DNA of 64,000 nucleotides from NCBI RefSeq assembly GCF_027359375.1, contig NZ_CP114779.1:1567598-1631597 (forward strand). The letters run 5' to 3'. Of the stretch, positions 25,902 through 35,462 are shown in pieces (positions within the stretch are counted from its first letter, which is position 1; each line of letters opens with the position of its first letter). Position numbers and translations under genes: made by a program. This DNA is from Prochlorococcus marinus str. MIT 0919 (GTDB lineage: Bacteria > Cyanobacteriota > Cyanobacteriia > PCC-6307 > Cyanobiaceae). The notes under the pieces were generated by a model. The model searched no databases and was not told where the DNA came from. It saw only the letters and a program-made list of their open reading frames with translations.

Positions 25902-28595
25902 GTGGCGCAAGCTCTGGTCATCGTAGAAAGTCCAACAAAGGCAAGAACTATTAAAAGCTTCTTGCCAAAAGACTTTAAAGTGGTTGCCTCTATGGGGCAT
26001 GTCAGAGATCTCCCAAATAATGCAAGTGAAATTCCTGCTGCTCAGAAAGGGGAAAAATGGGCAAATTTAGGAGTGAATACAACTGCTGATTTTGAACCGC
26101 TATATGTAGTTCCAAAAGATAAAAAGAAAATTGTTAGGGAACTCAAATCTGCTTTAAAGGAAGCTGATCAGCTTTTGCTTGCAACTGATGAAGATCGCGA
26201 AGGCGAAAGTATTAGCTGGCATTTAATGCAATTACTGAACCCAAAAGTTCCAGTAAAGAGGATGGTTTTTCATGAAATAACCAAAGATGCTATTTCAAAG
26301 GCTCTTACGCAAACTAGAGATCTTGATATGGAGCTGGTTCATGCTCAAGAGACTCGGAGGATTCTTGATCGTTTAGTTGGCTATACTCTTTCTCCTTTAC
26401 TCTGGAAAAAAGTTGCTTGGGGGCTCTCTGCGGGTAGGGTTCAGTCTGTTGCTGTAAGGCTTTTAGTTTTAAGAGAGAGAGCACGAAGAGCTTTTCGGAC
26501 TGCAAATTATTGGGATTTAAAGACTTCTTTGCAAAACCATGGGAGTCCTTTTGACGCCAAGTTAATCACCTTGGGAGGCCAAAAAATAGCAAGTGGAATT
26601 GATTTTGATGATTCCACTGGATTCATCAAACAAGGTAGCCATGTACGCTTGATTGGAGAAAAAGAAGCAAAAGATCTTGAAGGGACTCTTAGTTCAAGCA
26701 GATGGGAAGTAACTTCTGTTGAAGAAAAACCTTCAATTAGGAGGCCAGTCCCACCATTTACTACAAGTACCCTGCAGCAAGAGTCAAATAGAAAACTTAG
26801 GCTTTCTACTAGGGAAACAATGCGTTGCGCACAAGGTTTATATGAGAGAGGTTTTATTACTTATATGCGAACAGATTCAGTTCATTTATCTGAACAAGCA
26901 ATTAGTGCAGCAAGGACATGCGTGGAATCTAGATATGGAAAAGATTACTTAAGCAAGCAAGTTCGACAATTCAGTAATAAATCCAGAAATGCTCAAGAGG
27001 CACATGAAGCTATTCGACCAGCAGGTGCAATTTTTAAGATGCCAGACGAGACAGGCTTGGATGGCCGCGACTTGGCTCTTTATGAGTTGATTTGGAAACG
27101 AACTGTTGCGAGTCAGATGGCAGAAGCACGTTTGACTATGATTGCTGTTGAAATCACCGCTGGGGAAGCAGTTTTCCGCTCATCTGGTAAGAGGATTGAT
27201 TTTCCCGGTTTCTTCAGAGCATATGTTGAAGGCAATGACGACCCTGAAGCAGCACTCGAAGGTCAAGAAGTCCTTTTGCCTAAAATAGTTGTTGGTGATA
27301 TTCCAATTGTCAACAAGATTGAGTCTATCTCGCATCAAACGTTACCACCACCTCGCTTTAGCGAGGCGTCATTAGTAAAAATGCTGGAGAGTGAAGGTAT
27401 AGGAAGGCCCTCTACTTATGCAAGTATTATTGGAACTATTGTTGATCGAGGATATTCTTCTCTCCAAAATAATTCTTTGATACCAAGCTTTACGGCATTC
27501 GCCGTAACAGCTCTGCTAGAGGAACACTTCCCTGATTTAGTTGATACCAAATTTACCGCTAGGATGGAATCCACTTTGGATGAAATTTCGACAGGTAAAG
27601 TTGAATGGCTACCATACTTAGATGGTTTTTATAAAGGGGCCAAAGGACTGGAAACACAAGTTGAGAAGAAAGAAGGTGATATCGACCCAGGCCTATCAAG
27701 GACAATTGAATTAGAAGGCTTAAAATGCGTTGTTCGCATTGGCCGATTTGGTGCTTATTTGGAATCCAGAAGATTAGATGATGACGGCAAAGAAGAATTA
27801 ATTAAGGCCACATTGCCTCAGGAGACTAATCCAGCTGACTTGGATGAAGAGAAGGCCGAATTGATACTTAAGCAGAAGTCAGACCACCCAGACCCTCTAG
27901 GTAAGGACCCAGAAACTGGAGAAGAGATATATTTGCTGTTTGGTCAATATGGCCCTTATGTGCAAAGAGGACGAGTTACTGAGGAAGTACCTAAACCTAA
28001 GAGATCTTCCTTGCCTAAAGGCTCTAAACCAGAAGAGTTAACTCTTGATGAAGCACTTGGCTTATTAAAACTACCTCGTCCACTTGGTGAACATCCAGAT
28101 GGTGGAAAAATCTCTGCAGGACTAGGACGTTTTGGACCTTATATAGTTTGGAATAAAGGTAAAGGAGAGAAGGATTACAGATCAATTAAAGGAGAAGATG
28201 ATGTGTTGGAAGTAGATCTCAAAAGAGCTCTTGAGCTATTAGAAATGCCTAAGCGTGGCAGAGGTGGAAGAACGGCTCTTAAAGACCTTGGTATTCCTAA
28301 AGGAGGAAAAGAAAAGATACAAGTTTATGATGGCCCTTATGGCTTGTATGTAAAACAAGGGAAAACGAATGCCTCCTTGCCAGAAGGTAAAACGGCTGAA
28401 GAAATCACTCTTGAAGAAGCTCTAGTATTATTAGAAGCTAAACTTTCAACAAAGAAGACTAAAACGAGAAAGAAAGCTACAGCGAAAAAAAGTGTAAAAA
28501 GTACATCAAAGGCTAGTCCAAAAAAACCTTCGACGACAAAATCTGGTCGTCTAAGGGCTAGTGCTGTAAGAGTTATTAAAAAAGATAATAATTAA
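25902..28595 (+). CDS. topA: DNA topoisomerase I
   Basis: Type IA topoisomerase relaxing negative supercoils. The Toprim domain begins ALVIVESPTKARTIKSFLP and has the acidic motif TDEDREGE; the active-site tyrosine is in GFITYMRTDS. The C-terminus has several Topo_C-type repeats (FGPYI, YGPYV, GPYGLYV) and a Lys/Ser/Thr-rich tail instead of CxxC zinc fingers, as in other cyanobacteria. The start is a GTG at 25902; its TAA overlaps the next ATG by one base. Confidence 0.96.
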   Translation: MAQALVIVESPTKARTIKSFLPKDFKVVASMGHVRDLPNNASEIPAAQKGEKWANLGVNTTADFEPLYVVPKDKKKIVRELKSALKEADQLLLATDEDREGESISWHLMQLLNPKVPVKRMVFHEITKDAISKALTQTRDLDMELVHAQETRRILDRLVGYTLSPLLWKKVAWGLSAGRVQSVAVRLLVLRERARRAFRTANYWDLKTSLQNHGSPFDAKLITLGGQKIASGIDFDDSTGFIKQGSHVRLIGEKEAKDLEGTLSSSRWEVTSVEEKPSIRRPVPPFTTSTLQQESNRKLRLSTRETMRCAQGLYERGFITYMRTDSVHLSEQAISAARTCVESRYGKDYLSKQVRQFSNKSRNAQEAHEAIRPAGAIFKMPDETGLDGRDLALYELIWKRTVASQMAEARLTMIAVEITAGEAVFRSSGKRIDFPGFFRAYVEGNDDPEAALEGQEVLLPKIVVGDIPIVNKIESISHQTLPPPRFSEASLVKMLESEGIGRPSTYASIIGTIVDRGYSSLQNNSLIPSFTAFAVTALLEEHFPDLVDTKFTARMESTLDEISTGKVEWLPYLDGFYKGAKGLETQVEKKEGDIDPGLSRTIELEGLKCVVRIGRFGAYLESRRLDDDGKEELIKATLPQETNPADLDEEKAELILKQKSDHPDPLGKDPETGEEIYLLFGQYGPYVQRGRVTEEVPKPKRSSLPKGSKPEELTLDEALGLLKLPRPLGEHPDGGKISAGLGRFGPYIVWNKGKGEKDYRSIKGEDDVLEVDLKRALELLEMPKRGRGGRTALKDLGIPKGGKEKIQVYDGPYGLYVKQGKTNASLPEGKTAEEITLEEALVLLEAKLSTKKTKTRKKATAKKSVKSTSKASPKKPSTTKSGRLRASAVRVIKKDNN

Positions 28596-29092
28596 TGATT
28601 GATTTAAAAAAGAACTTTCTTCCAGTTATTTGCATGTTGTCATCATTTCTTCTGACACAAGCGTGTGCAGATTCTGAATGGGGTAAAAAGCTTTCTAATA
28701 GCTTTGACACACCTATTGAGGTAACTTCAAATTCTAAGCCTACTGTAGATAGACAAAATCAAAATCTAACTTCCAATAATAAGGTGCTTAAGAAAGCCAA
28801 TGGCAAGCAAGGTTTTTCTAGAAATATTTTAACTGCTGAAAAAATTACTTCTGAAAAAGACAAACCTGTCAAAGCAAAGGTACAGAAAGCAACCAAGATC
28901 AAGAATAAAAGATTTAATTACAAACCTCAACCATATAGAATTATTATTCGTCTTTCGGGCTCTGATCCATCTGCACCTGCAGAAGCGCTAACAAGAGCAT
29001 TAAGGGATGCTGGTGTCATGTTTGAGGTTGAAAGAATCGAACGTTTTGACAATAGTTCCTCACCTCTTAACTTAAAATCAATCAAAAGGTGA
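28595..29092 (+). CDS. Exported hypothetical protein
   Basis: Unrecognised 165-aa protein. A signal peptide (FLPVICMLSSFLLTQACA) is followed by a low-complexity Lys/Asn/Ser region and a small folded C-terminus, YRIIIRLSGSDPSAPAEALT. The cut is more likely by signal peptidase I after ACA than by lipoprotein processing, since the lipobox position -3 is Thr. It sits in a chain with topA (1-base overlap) and the DUF2232 gene (4-base overlap). Confidence 0.75.
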   Translation: MIDLKKNFLPVICMLSSFLLTQACADSEWGKKLSNSFDTPIEVTSNSKPTVDRQNQNLTSNNKVLKKANGKQGFSRNILTAEKITSEKDKPVKAKVQKATKIKNKRFNYKPQPYRIIIRLSGSDPSAPAEALTRALRDAGVMFEVERIERFDNSSSPLNLKSIKR

Positions 29093-29784
29093 AAGTTTTG
29101 AAAAGATTTGGAAGGTATAGGAATACTCAGGATCGCAATCCCTCTAAATTAGTTTCAAGAGGACAATCTATTAAATTAATAGAGACGTCCTATTTAACCT
29201 CGGCTACTGCATTAATTTGGATAGCACTTTACTATCTACCTGTTGGGGGCGCATTTTTTAGACTTGTTCTTCCTCTGCCTTTAGCGCTCTTGCAAGTAAG
29301 GAGAGGGGCTTCAACTGGTTGGGAAGGACTGTCTCTATTGATAATGCTTTTAGTTGTCTTAATGGGACCAGTGAGAGGTCCTTTGGTTTTATTCCCGTAT
29401 GGTTTTTTGTCAGTTTGGTTGGGGTGGAGTTGGAGTAAAAATTATAGTTGGTGGTTGAGTTGGTGTGTTGGTGTTTTTATCGGAACTATTGGATTTCTTA
29501 TAAGAGTATTTTTACTATCAATTTTAGTTGGAGAAAATCTCTGGATTGTAATAACACGTGCGGGATATATCTTGCTCGAACGATTAATTGATTGGTTTAA
29601 CATTGCTTTAATCCCAGATTTAAATCTTATTCAGTTCGTAGCTTTAGGATTGGTTGTTATGCAAGAATTTATTTTTGTACTGACCTTACATGTTGTGGCC
29701 TTCTGGGTTTTTCCGCGGCTTAGTGCTTCTATCCCAAATCCACCACGATTGCTAAACGGGATTGTTGGTTGGGAGTCTACGTAA
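29089..29784 (+). CDS. DUF2232-type membrane protein
   Basis: A 231-aa integral membrane protein with about five to six hydrophobic helices (TALIWIALYYLPVGG, LSLLIMLLVVLMGPV, WWLSWCVGVFIGTIGF and others). The early aromatic/Gly pattern and length match DUF2232, found widely in cyanobacteria with no proven role. The GTG start at 29089 lies in GTGA shared with the preceding stop, indicating coupling. Confidence 0.78.
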   Translation: MKVLKRFGRYRNTQDRNPSKLVSRGQSIKLIETSYLTSATALIWIALYYLPVGGAFFRLVLPLPLALLQVRRGASTGWEGLSLLIMLLVVLMGPVRGPLVLFPYGFLSVWLGWSWSKNYSWWLSWCVGVFIGTIGFLIRVFLLSILVGENLWIVITRAGYILLERLIDWFNIALIPDLNLIQFVALGLVVMQEFIFVLTLHVVAFWVFPRLSASIPNPPRLLNGIVGWEST

Positions 29785-29799
29785 TTAAACTTTTTTAAT

Positions 29800-30972
29800 T
29801 TGGAAGATTCTTATTATTCAGGTTTGCCGTCGGGTTGCAAAGCATTTGGGTTTGGTATCACTCCTTTGGCTGTTGATCGATGGATTGCAAAGTGGAGATC
29901 CTCTATTGATGATATTGAATTTCTTTTAGTGTTATCAGCTTCGTTAACGGCAGAAGTAAAAGGTATTTCTGCCGCTGGGGCTACACCTGATTCTCGGAAG
30001 TTTACTGCTGTCGCAGATGCAGAGCTTTTATTATATGGACCAACTCCTTCAAGGAAAACTTCTTTACCTCCTTTGCCTGCAGGGGTTTCACCAGCATTGA
30101 TAAGCTATGTCTCTTCAAAATTGCTGGGTCTTGAACCAACTGTTGTAGCCATTGGCCTAACAGATATGCCTTGCTTCCCACATCTCAGTATTGAGCCTTT
30201 GCCTTTAGGTCCTGCTCAATGTTTAAGTACAGGTAAAGCAATGGATATCAATCGTGTAAAGAATTTGTGGGACCAAGGCTTTGAAATTGGTCGGACATTA
30301 CAAAAGCCTTTACTAATAACAGAATGTGTCCCTGGAGGAACTACTACTGCTTTGGCTGTATTGACAGGATTGGGAATGGCGGTTGGTGATTTGATAAGTG
30401 GTAGTCATCGCAATCCTCCCATGAAGTTGAAAAATAACTTAGTTGCCAAAGGCTTGGCACGGGCAAATTTAGGAGCGTCTTCTTCTCCCAAGGATGTATT
30501 GGCAGCTGTAGGGGATCCATTCCAAGCTTTTTCTGTAGGCTTACTAATTGCCGCAAGGCAATCTGGGGTTCCTGTGCTGTTAGGAGGAGGTAGTCAAATG
30601 GCGGCAGTGTTGGGGCTAGCTATAGCAACGGTTGATCCAGAATTAAGAGCGAGCTTTGTTGAAGATATTTCTATTGCTACAACTTCTTGGCTTGCAGATG
30701 AAGTTGTTGTTTGCTCAGAGAAGCAAAGTTCCTTCCCTCGCTTAGTACATCTTTTAGGAGCTCATTACAATGTCAATATTCTTGGATTATCTACTGGATT
30801 ACGCTTTGATAAAAGCACTAAGAGAGTTTTACTTGACTATGAAATTGGCTATGTAAAAGAAGGTGTGGGGGCTGGAGCATTGTCATTGCTAGCTCAAATT
30901 AATGGCAGCAGTTGTCAACAATTACTTGAAGAATGTGAGTCTGCAGTTGATAAATTGAACGATTGTGCTTAG
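29800..30972 (+). CDS. cobT: CobT-like nicotinate-nucleotide phosphoribosyltransferase family (TIGR00303)
   Basis: Resembles the archaeal/cyanobacterial CobT branch: [20 protein letters not shown] near the N-terminus, [20 protein letters not shown] in the phosphate-binding centre, and [14 protein letters not shown] towards the C-terminus. It would activate the lower ligand for cobalamin. Marine picocyanobacteria are known to make pseudocobalamin with adenine as lower ligand, so the true base is uncertain. The start appears to be a TTG at 29800. Length 390 aa. Confidence 0.82.
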   Translation: MEDSYYSGLPSGCKAFGFGITPLAVDRWIAKWRSSIDDIEFLLVLSASLTAEVKGISAAGATPDSRKFTAVADAELLLYGPTPSRKTSLPPLPAGVSPALISYVSSKLLGLEPTVVAIGLTDMPCFPHLSIEPLPLGPAQCLSTGKAMDINRVKNLWDQGFEIGRTLQKPLLITECVPGGTTTALAVLTGLGMAVGDLISGSHRNPPMKLKNNLVAKGLARANLGASSSPKDVLAAVGDPFQAFSVGLLIAARQSGVPVLLGGGSQMAAVLGLAIATVDPELRASFVEDISIATTSWLADEVVVCSEKQSSFPRLVHLLGAHYNVNILGLSTGLRFDKSTKRVLLDYEIGYVKEGVGAGALSLLAQINGSSCQQLLEECESAVDKLNDCA

Positions 30973-31003
30973 CTATGTACTCTTTACTTTTAGGGTCTAA
31001 ATC

Positions 31004-32008
31004 ATGAAAGATTGGATTCTAACAAGAAGGGACTTGCTAAGGGGGACTATTTTGTCTGCAGCCCTTAGCTTCTCGGCTTCTGGGAATACGGCTAATAGAG
31101 CTGTATTGACATCTCCGTTGGGTGTTTTGCCTGGAAATATTTTAAAATCCCTTCCATCAAGATGGCGTTTTAAATTATTAGAAGTTTACTCTGCAAAAGA
31201 TATAAATGAATTAATAGTAGATAAAGATATTGACTTGCTGGCTTTGGGTGATGGGTGGGTGAAGGAATTAGCCTTTAAGGATTTTCAACGAATAGAGGTT
31301 AATCATCTTAGACGTCGATTAAATCAAGAGGCAATAATTTTTTCACAAAGCTTTGGTTCAGAACTTTCAGCCAAAATCTTCCCTATAGGCTTTACACCTT
31401 GGGCAATGCTTTTCCGAAATGGTGATTACTTGCTAGATAAGGCACAAGAGACATGGGATGTTTTACTAGAATCAGATTTAAAAGGGTCTTTGGTGTTGCC
31501 TAATAGCCCTCGTCTTGTAATGACCATTGCTGATCGAATTAGTTATAACGAGGGCTTGAAACGTTTAAGACAACAAGTTAAAACATATGATGATAAAAAT
31601 GCTTTGAATTGGGTTTTATCTGGTAGGGCAAAGGCTGTTGTCTTGCCCTTGCAATATTGCATGACGGCGCTTTTGAGTGATCCACGACTGAGTGTGGCAA
31701 TTCCTCGTGAGGGGGCACCTTTAAATTGGACGTTTTTAACTATGCCGAAAGCTAGTAATGAAGATTTCCCTGATTCATGGGTACGCAAAATGTGGTCATT
31801 ACCATTATTGGGCAAACTAATTTCTAGAGGTTGGATCCCTCCTCTTTCTTATTCTGAAATATCTAAGGGAACCAGTTCTTTCCCAAAACTTCCTGCACTG
31901 TCTTTTTTATCAACAGAAGAACATTTTCAAAGGCTTTGGTCTATACCACCTGTATCTAAAAAAAATATTCAAGCTCTCCAAGAGCGGTGGTATGAATCAG
32001 CCCCATAG
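31004..32008 (+). CDS. Tat-exported extracellular solute-binding protein (type 2, polyamine-like)
   Basis: The N-terminus MKDWILTRRDLLRGTILSAA has a twin-arginine (TRRDLL) signal, implying export folded, possibly with a cofactor or ligand. The mature part resembles type 2 periplasmic binding proteins of the spermidine/putrescine group (IDLLALGDGWVKELA, GSLVLPNSPRLVM, LSGRAKAVVLPLQY). No permease or ATPase is adjacent. It overlaps the aldo/keto reductase tail to tail by 12 bases. Ligand unknown. Confidence 0.75.
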   Translation: MKDWILTRRDLLRGTILSAALSFSASGNTANRAVLTSPLGVLPGNILKSLPSRWRFKLLEVYSAKDINELIVDKDIDLLALGDGWVKELAFKDFQRIEVNHLRRRLNQEAIIFSQSFGSELSAKIFPIGFTPWAMLFRNGDYLLDKAQETWDVLLESDLKGSLVLPNSPRLVMTIADRISYNEGLKRLRQQVKTYDDKNALNWVLSGRAKAVVLPLQYCMTALLSDPRLSVAIPREGAPLNWTFLTMPKASNEDFPDSWVRKMWSLPLLGKLISRGWIPPLSYSEISKGTSSFPKLPALSFLSTEEHFQRLWSIPPVSKKNIQALQERWYESAP

Positions 32009-33130
32009 TCTTCTTAGAGGTTTATCTAATAATTTTTTATGAGTCTCTTCTAAAAGATCAGGTATTTTTAAATTGTTTGGGCATCGAGGTAAGCACTCAC
32101 CACATCTTTCACAAGCTGAGGCATTGTATCTTTCCCACCAATGTCCAGCTTTGCCTATCAAGTTGTACCTCTCTTTAGCAAATGATTGAAGGTCATGGCC
32201 AATTGACAAATTTCTTAAACGTAAAATTTCTGTTATTGGGACCTCTTTAGGACAGGGTAAACATTCACGACATTGTCCACAAAATGTTTTGCCTAGGCGA
32301 CGTCTACCTTCCGTCTGAAGATTCTTAATAGCGCTTTCTTCTTCCTGGGTCAATTTGCCATCGGAAGAACTTAATTCTTTGGCTAGTGTTAAATCTTCAG
32401 GGCCACTCGCTCCAAGAGTTAATGTGCTAATCCCATTCGATAAAAGATACCTATATGCCAATTTCAATGGATGTATTGGAGCACAATCCTTGATTAATGT
32501 TTTGCTAGGTGAATGTAAATGGCCACCTTTATCAGCAGGTGAAATAGCCATGACTCCCATCCCTGAGTTTAATGCAAGTTGTGCAAGTGGAATTCTTTCT
32601 TGATCTAGTAGGTGAAGGTGGAGACTGCAGAAATTAAACTGACCAGTTTTGATTGCTTCTTGAATAAGTTCTTGAGAGCCATGAGAAGTAAATCCCCATT
32701 GCTTGACAAGGTTCTTTCTTAGGGCCCATTGAATTAACTTGAACCCATCTCCATATATAGCCCAATGAAGATGCTCCCAAAGATTGAGGCCGTGTACGGC
32801 TAGGTTGTCAATGCTTTCTAAGCGGAGGTCCTTTAAAGTGTCCCTAAGTTGTTTTTGGCCTTTAATAAAACTAATACCTGGAAGTACTTTGCTTGTAATG
32901 ACCCATTTCTGTTGATATCTTGCTGGCTGACTATTTAGCTTTTGCAAGGCCTCTCCTAGGAATTTTTGCGTCAAACCATAAGCAGGAGAGGTTTCTATAT
33001 GGTTTATTCCGGCTAGGCGAGCTTCTTTGAGTATGGAAAGCATTACTTCCGAAGAAGCAACTCGCATTGTTCCTAATGTGAATAAACTTACGTTTACTCC
33101 TTTCCCAAAACGTCTCTTAAAAACTTTCAT
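31997..33130 (-). CDS. Aldo/keto reductase with C-terminal ferredoxin domain
   Basis: An AKR-fold oxidoreductase (SPAYGLTQKFLGEAL, TLTLGASGPEDL) fused to a bacterial-type ferredoxin module: CGQCRECLPCPKEVP and CERCGECLPRCPNNL give eight cysteines, enough for two 4Fe-4S clusters. This fusion is known in the predicted oxidoreductase COG1453 group. Length 377 aa. It probably moves electrons between the clusters and a small carbonyl substrate, but the substrate is not known. Confidence 0.88.
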   Translation of the reverse strand: MKVFKRRFGKGVNVSLFTLGTMRVASSEVMLSILKEARLAGINHIETSPAYGLTQKFLGEALQKLNSQPARYQQKWVITSKVLPGISFIKGQKQLRDTLKDLRLESIDNLAVHGLNLWEHLHWAIYGDGFKLIQWALRKNLVKQWGFTSHGSQELIQEAIKTGQFNFCSLHLHLLDQERIPLAQLALNSGMGVMAISPADKGGHLHSPSKTLIKDCAPIHPLKLAYRYLLSNGISTLTLGASGPEDLTLAKELSSSDGKLTQEEESAIKNLQTEGRRRLGKTFCGQCRECLPCPKEVPITEILRLRNLSIGHDLQSFAKERYNLIGKAGHWWERYNASACERCGECLPRCPNNLKIPDLLEETHKKLLDKPLRRLWG

Positions 33131-33151
33131 AATCTTTTGGGAGATTGAAAC

Positions 33152-33427
33152 TCAGCCGAGTAAGGGGGCATCACTTCCATTTATATGGAATGAAGGGAAT
33201 TCTTCTGCTCTAATGAAAGAGTTGCTAATGAGGAAACTTTTGAATTTAGAAAACTTGAGCAAATAATTTTTTTCAAAGCAAACCATTTTATTATTTTCTG
33301 TTGAACTCTCATCCAATAGGCTGTAAATTTTCTTTTTGCAATAGTTGCTGTTTTTAAAAGGGTCGCTTGTATCCGCGTTAGTAATGAAAGGCATTCTTTT
33401 TATTGAATCAAAAAGTAGTTTCGCCAT
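33152..33427 (-). CDS. Doubtful small hypothetical protein
   Basis: A 91-residue frame from MAKLLFDSIKRMPFITNADT to a C-terminus ending GSDAPLLG; an upstream ATG at 33457 would add ten residues. It is basic and Ser/Lys-rich with two cysteines (NYCKKK, MVCFEK). No ribosome-binding site or known family is seen, but no other gene claims the interval. Confidence 0.35.
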   Translation of the reverse strand: MAKLLFDSIKRMPFITNADTSDPFKNSNYCKKKIYSLLDESSTENNKMVCFEKNYLLKFSKFKSFLISNSFIRAEEFPSFHINGSDAPLLG

Positions 33428-33496
33428 TCTTAAATGAATTACTTGTATTATTGGCATTATTCAGTCATCTTTCAGAGCCCTTTCTTGGGGTAATGT

Positions 33497-33598
33497 TCTC
33501 AAGCCCGTGAGAGGTTAGGAGCTTGGCCTTTATCTATATAGATAATATTTGTCTTTGCTTTTAATCATCTCCAACCAGAATCTCTTAGACAAGAGATT
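33497..33598. other. Structured leader region upstream of ribE
   Basis: Three compact elements lie in about 100 bases: a short hairpin TCTCA-N6-TGAGA (33497-33512), a perfect 14-bp palindrome TATCTATATAGATA (33531-33544), and AATCTCTT-AGAC-AAGAGATT, an 8-bp stem with a 4-base loop (33579-33598). The conserved FMN-riboswitch core was looked for and not seen. A small RNA or a promoter/operator array is possible. Confidence 0.45.
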
Positions 33599-33699
33599 GC
33601 AATATTTGAGACTAATTCAGTCATTTGCATTTCAAACATTTTTAAAAAACTTATTTTTTTATCAATGGATGAATCATTTTTCACAGTTTTTTTAATCTT

Positions 33700-34365
33700 A
33701 TGTTTACAGGCATTGTTCAAGCTGTAGGTAAAATTCGTTCCCAAGGCGAAAGCCTTCTTGTTGAAAGTGAAGATTTGCCTTTCTCAATTAACATTGGTGA
33801 TAGCGTTGCGGTAGATGGGGTTTGCTTAACAGTTGCTTCTTGTAGGGGTAATGGATTTTTAGCTGATATAAGTGAAGAGACTTTAAAAAGAACTACCCTT
33901 GGCTTTAAAGCCGAGAAGAATGCGCTAGTAAATCTCGAGCCTGCGCTTAGACTTTCTGATCGATTGGGTGGACATTTGGTAAGCGGCCATGTTGACGGTT
34001 TAGGTATGGTTGAATCTCTAGAATCGTTGCCAAATTCTTGGAATTTACAAATTAATTTGCAGCAAAATATGTATGCAAAATATATTTGTGAAAAAGCAAG
34101 TATTGCCGTCAATGGGATTAGTCTAACTGTATCGCAAAGCTTGCAAGATGCGAATTCATTTGCAATAGCGGTAATACCACACACTTGGTTCAATACTTCC
34201 TTAAATCATTTGCTTGTAGGAGATTTAGTAAACCTTGAAGTTGATTTGATGGCTAAATATGCTGAAAGGCTTTTATCTAAATCGGAACTTGCTACTCGGG
34301 ACAATATAAACAACAATTACCCAAATATTTCGAAAGAATGGCTAAGCGAACAGGGTTGGCAATAA
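33700..34365 (+). CDS. ribE: Riboflavin synthase alpha subunit
   Basis: Dismutates two molecules of 6,7-dimethyl-8-ribityllumazine to riboflavin. The N-terminus MFTGIVQAVGKIRS is diagnostic, and the two homologous lumazine-binding domains carry DSVAVDGVCLTVAS and ASIAVNGISLTVSQ, with GGHLVSGHVDG linking them. Length 221 aa is normal. The stop codon lies in the loop of a 10-bp hairpin. Confidence 0.96.
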   Translation: MFTGIVQAVGKIRSQGESLLVESEDLPFSINIGDSVAVDGVCLTVASCRGNGFLADISEETLKRTTLGFKAEKNALVNLEPALRLSDRLGGHLVSGHVDGLGMVESLESLPNSWNLQINLQQNMYAKYICEKASIAVNGISLTVSQSLQDANSFAIAVIPHTWFNTSLNHLLVGDLVNLEVDLMAKYAERLLSKSELATRDNINNNYPNISKEWLSEQGWQ

Positions 34366-34379
34366 AACCTTGCCAACCC
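34353..34379 (+). terminator. Hairpin at the end of ribE
   Basis: GGGTTGGCAA (34353-34362) pairs perfectly with TTGCCAACCC (34370-34379) around TAAAACC, which contains the ribE stop. The T-run is poor, so it may end transcription weakly from either side or protect the mRNA 3' end between ribE and the convergent cyAbrB gene. Confidence 0.5.
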
Positions 34380-34410
34380 ATCAAATATTTCCCTTAATGA
34401 TCAATTTGAT

Positions 34411-34773
34411 TTAATTCTTCTTTTCCAAAGGGAGCAGGCTAATAGCTCCCGAATCTTTTTTTACATCAATTCTAAACTCTTGCCCTGGAACAAGACCAAG
34501 TTTTTTTGTATAGGCATGACCTATTAGAAGGTTCCCATTCCCATGAACACGAGTTTTAAACTCTGCTTGCCGTCCTCTTGGTGATCGATTCCCTGGTCTG
34601 CCAGGGCCATTAGAGCGTAATTTATATCCTTTCGCTTGCACTAAGGCTCTATAGAAGCTTTTGCGGAGGACCCTCCCACTAGGGCCTACGTAACCACAAC
34701 CTCTTGCGATCTCATCTTCAGGATGAGAGCTTAAAGATCTGGCTTTGTCGAGCAGTTCCTTGCCTACTAGCAT
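34411..34773 (-). CDS. cyAbrB-family transcriptional regulator
   Basis: A 120-residue regulator with the cyanobacterial AbrB layout: an N-terminal helical region (ELLDKARSLSSHPEDEIARG, GYVGPSGRVLRKSFYRAL) and a C-terminal AbrB-like DNA-binding domain (VHGNGNLLIGHAYTKKLGL). cyAbrB proteins modulate carbon/nitrogen balance genes in other cyanobacteria. It lies downstream of ctaE on the same strand, separated by about 75 bases. Confidence 0.92.
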   Translation of the reverse strand: MLVGKELLDKARSLSSHPEDEIARGCGYVGPSGRVLRKSFYRALVQAKGYKLRSNGPGRPGNRSPRGRQAEFKTRVHGNGNLLIGHAYTKKLGLVPGQEFRIDVKKDSGAISLLPLEKKN

Positions 34774-34847
34774 TTGGCAGTTTTAATTTCTATTAATTCT
34801 GACGACAAATTGTGATTGTGGCAAGAAAACTCTTTCAATTTTCTTCA

Positions 34848-35462
34848 TCAAAGTAAGTAAAGGATGATAAAGAGAATCACCCAGATCCCATCTACGAAGT
34901 GCCAATAGAGTTCAGCTGCTTCAAGTGGGAATTTATTGGTACTGGTAACTCTGCCCCCCGGATAGCGTGCTTGCCACCAGATTATAAAAATCATCAAGGT
35001 GCCTAAAGTGACATGCAGCCCATGAAATCCTGTTAGGGCGTAGAAAGTACTGGCGTACAAATTGTCAGTGAGGCCGAAGGGAAGGCTGAAATATTCAATC
35101 ATTTGACTCACAAGGAAGGCTAAACCTAGCCCTGCAGTAACCAGCAACCATTGTTGGCAGACTTTCGCATCTTTTTTCTGCAATGCTTTACTAGCGCGAT
35201 GAAATGTAGCGCTACTTATTAGTAATAAAATTGTATTAATAGTTGGAAGTCCTAACTCAAGTTCGTATACCGCTCCAGGTAGTAATGGGTTGACTGCTTT
35301 AAAAGTAAGATACGCAGCAAAAAAACCTGCAAAAGTCATTCCATCAGCTACTAAAAAAGCTATGAGTCCAAATAATCTATGGTCGGAATGTTCACCTTCT
35401 AAGTTTTTGGGATCGGTAGTTGAACCAGGAGAGTTATCTTCTAAAGGAGCAATTGTTGTCAT
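34848..35462 (-). CDS. ctaE: Cytochrome c oxidase subunit III
   Basis: Seven-helix-type subunit III of the aa3 terminal oxidase; shows HRLFGLIAFLVADGMTFAGF, ALTGFHGLHVTLGT and AAELYWHFVDGIWVILF, all family blocks with the conserved His/Glu. Length 204 aa. Its ATG overlaps the ctaD stop (ATGA), so the three subunits are coupled. Confidence 0.96.
   Translation of the reverse strand: MTTIAPLEDNSPGSTTDPKNLEGEHSDHRLFGLIAFLVADGMTFAGFFAAYLTFKAVNPLLPGAVYELELGLPTINTILLLISSATFHRASKALQKKDAKVCQQWLLVTAGLGLAFLVSQMIEYFSLPFGLTDNLYASTFYALTGFHGLHVTLGTLMIFIIWWQARYPGGRVTSTNKFPLEAAELYWHFVDGIWVILFIILYLL

Noticed and set aside
33027-33266. Plus-strand frame between the reductase and ribE
   Set aside because: It is mostly antisense to the aldo/keto reductase start and lacks coding features.
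33458-33699. FMN riboswitch before ribE
   Set aside because: The conserved RFN core sequences and multi-helix junction are not recognisable.
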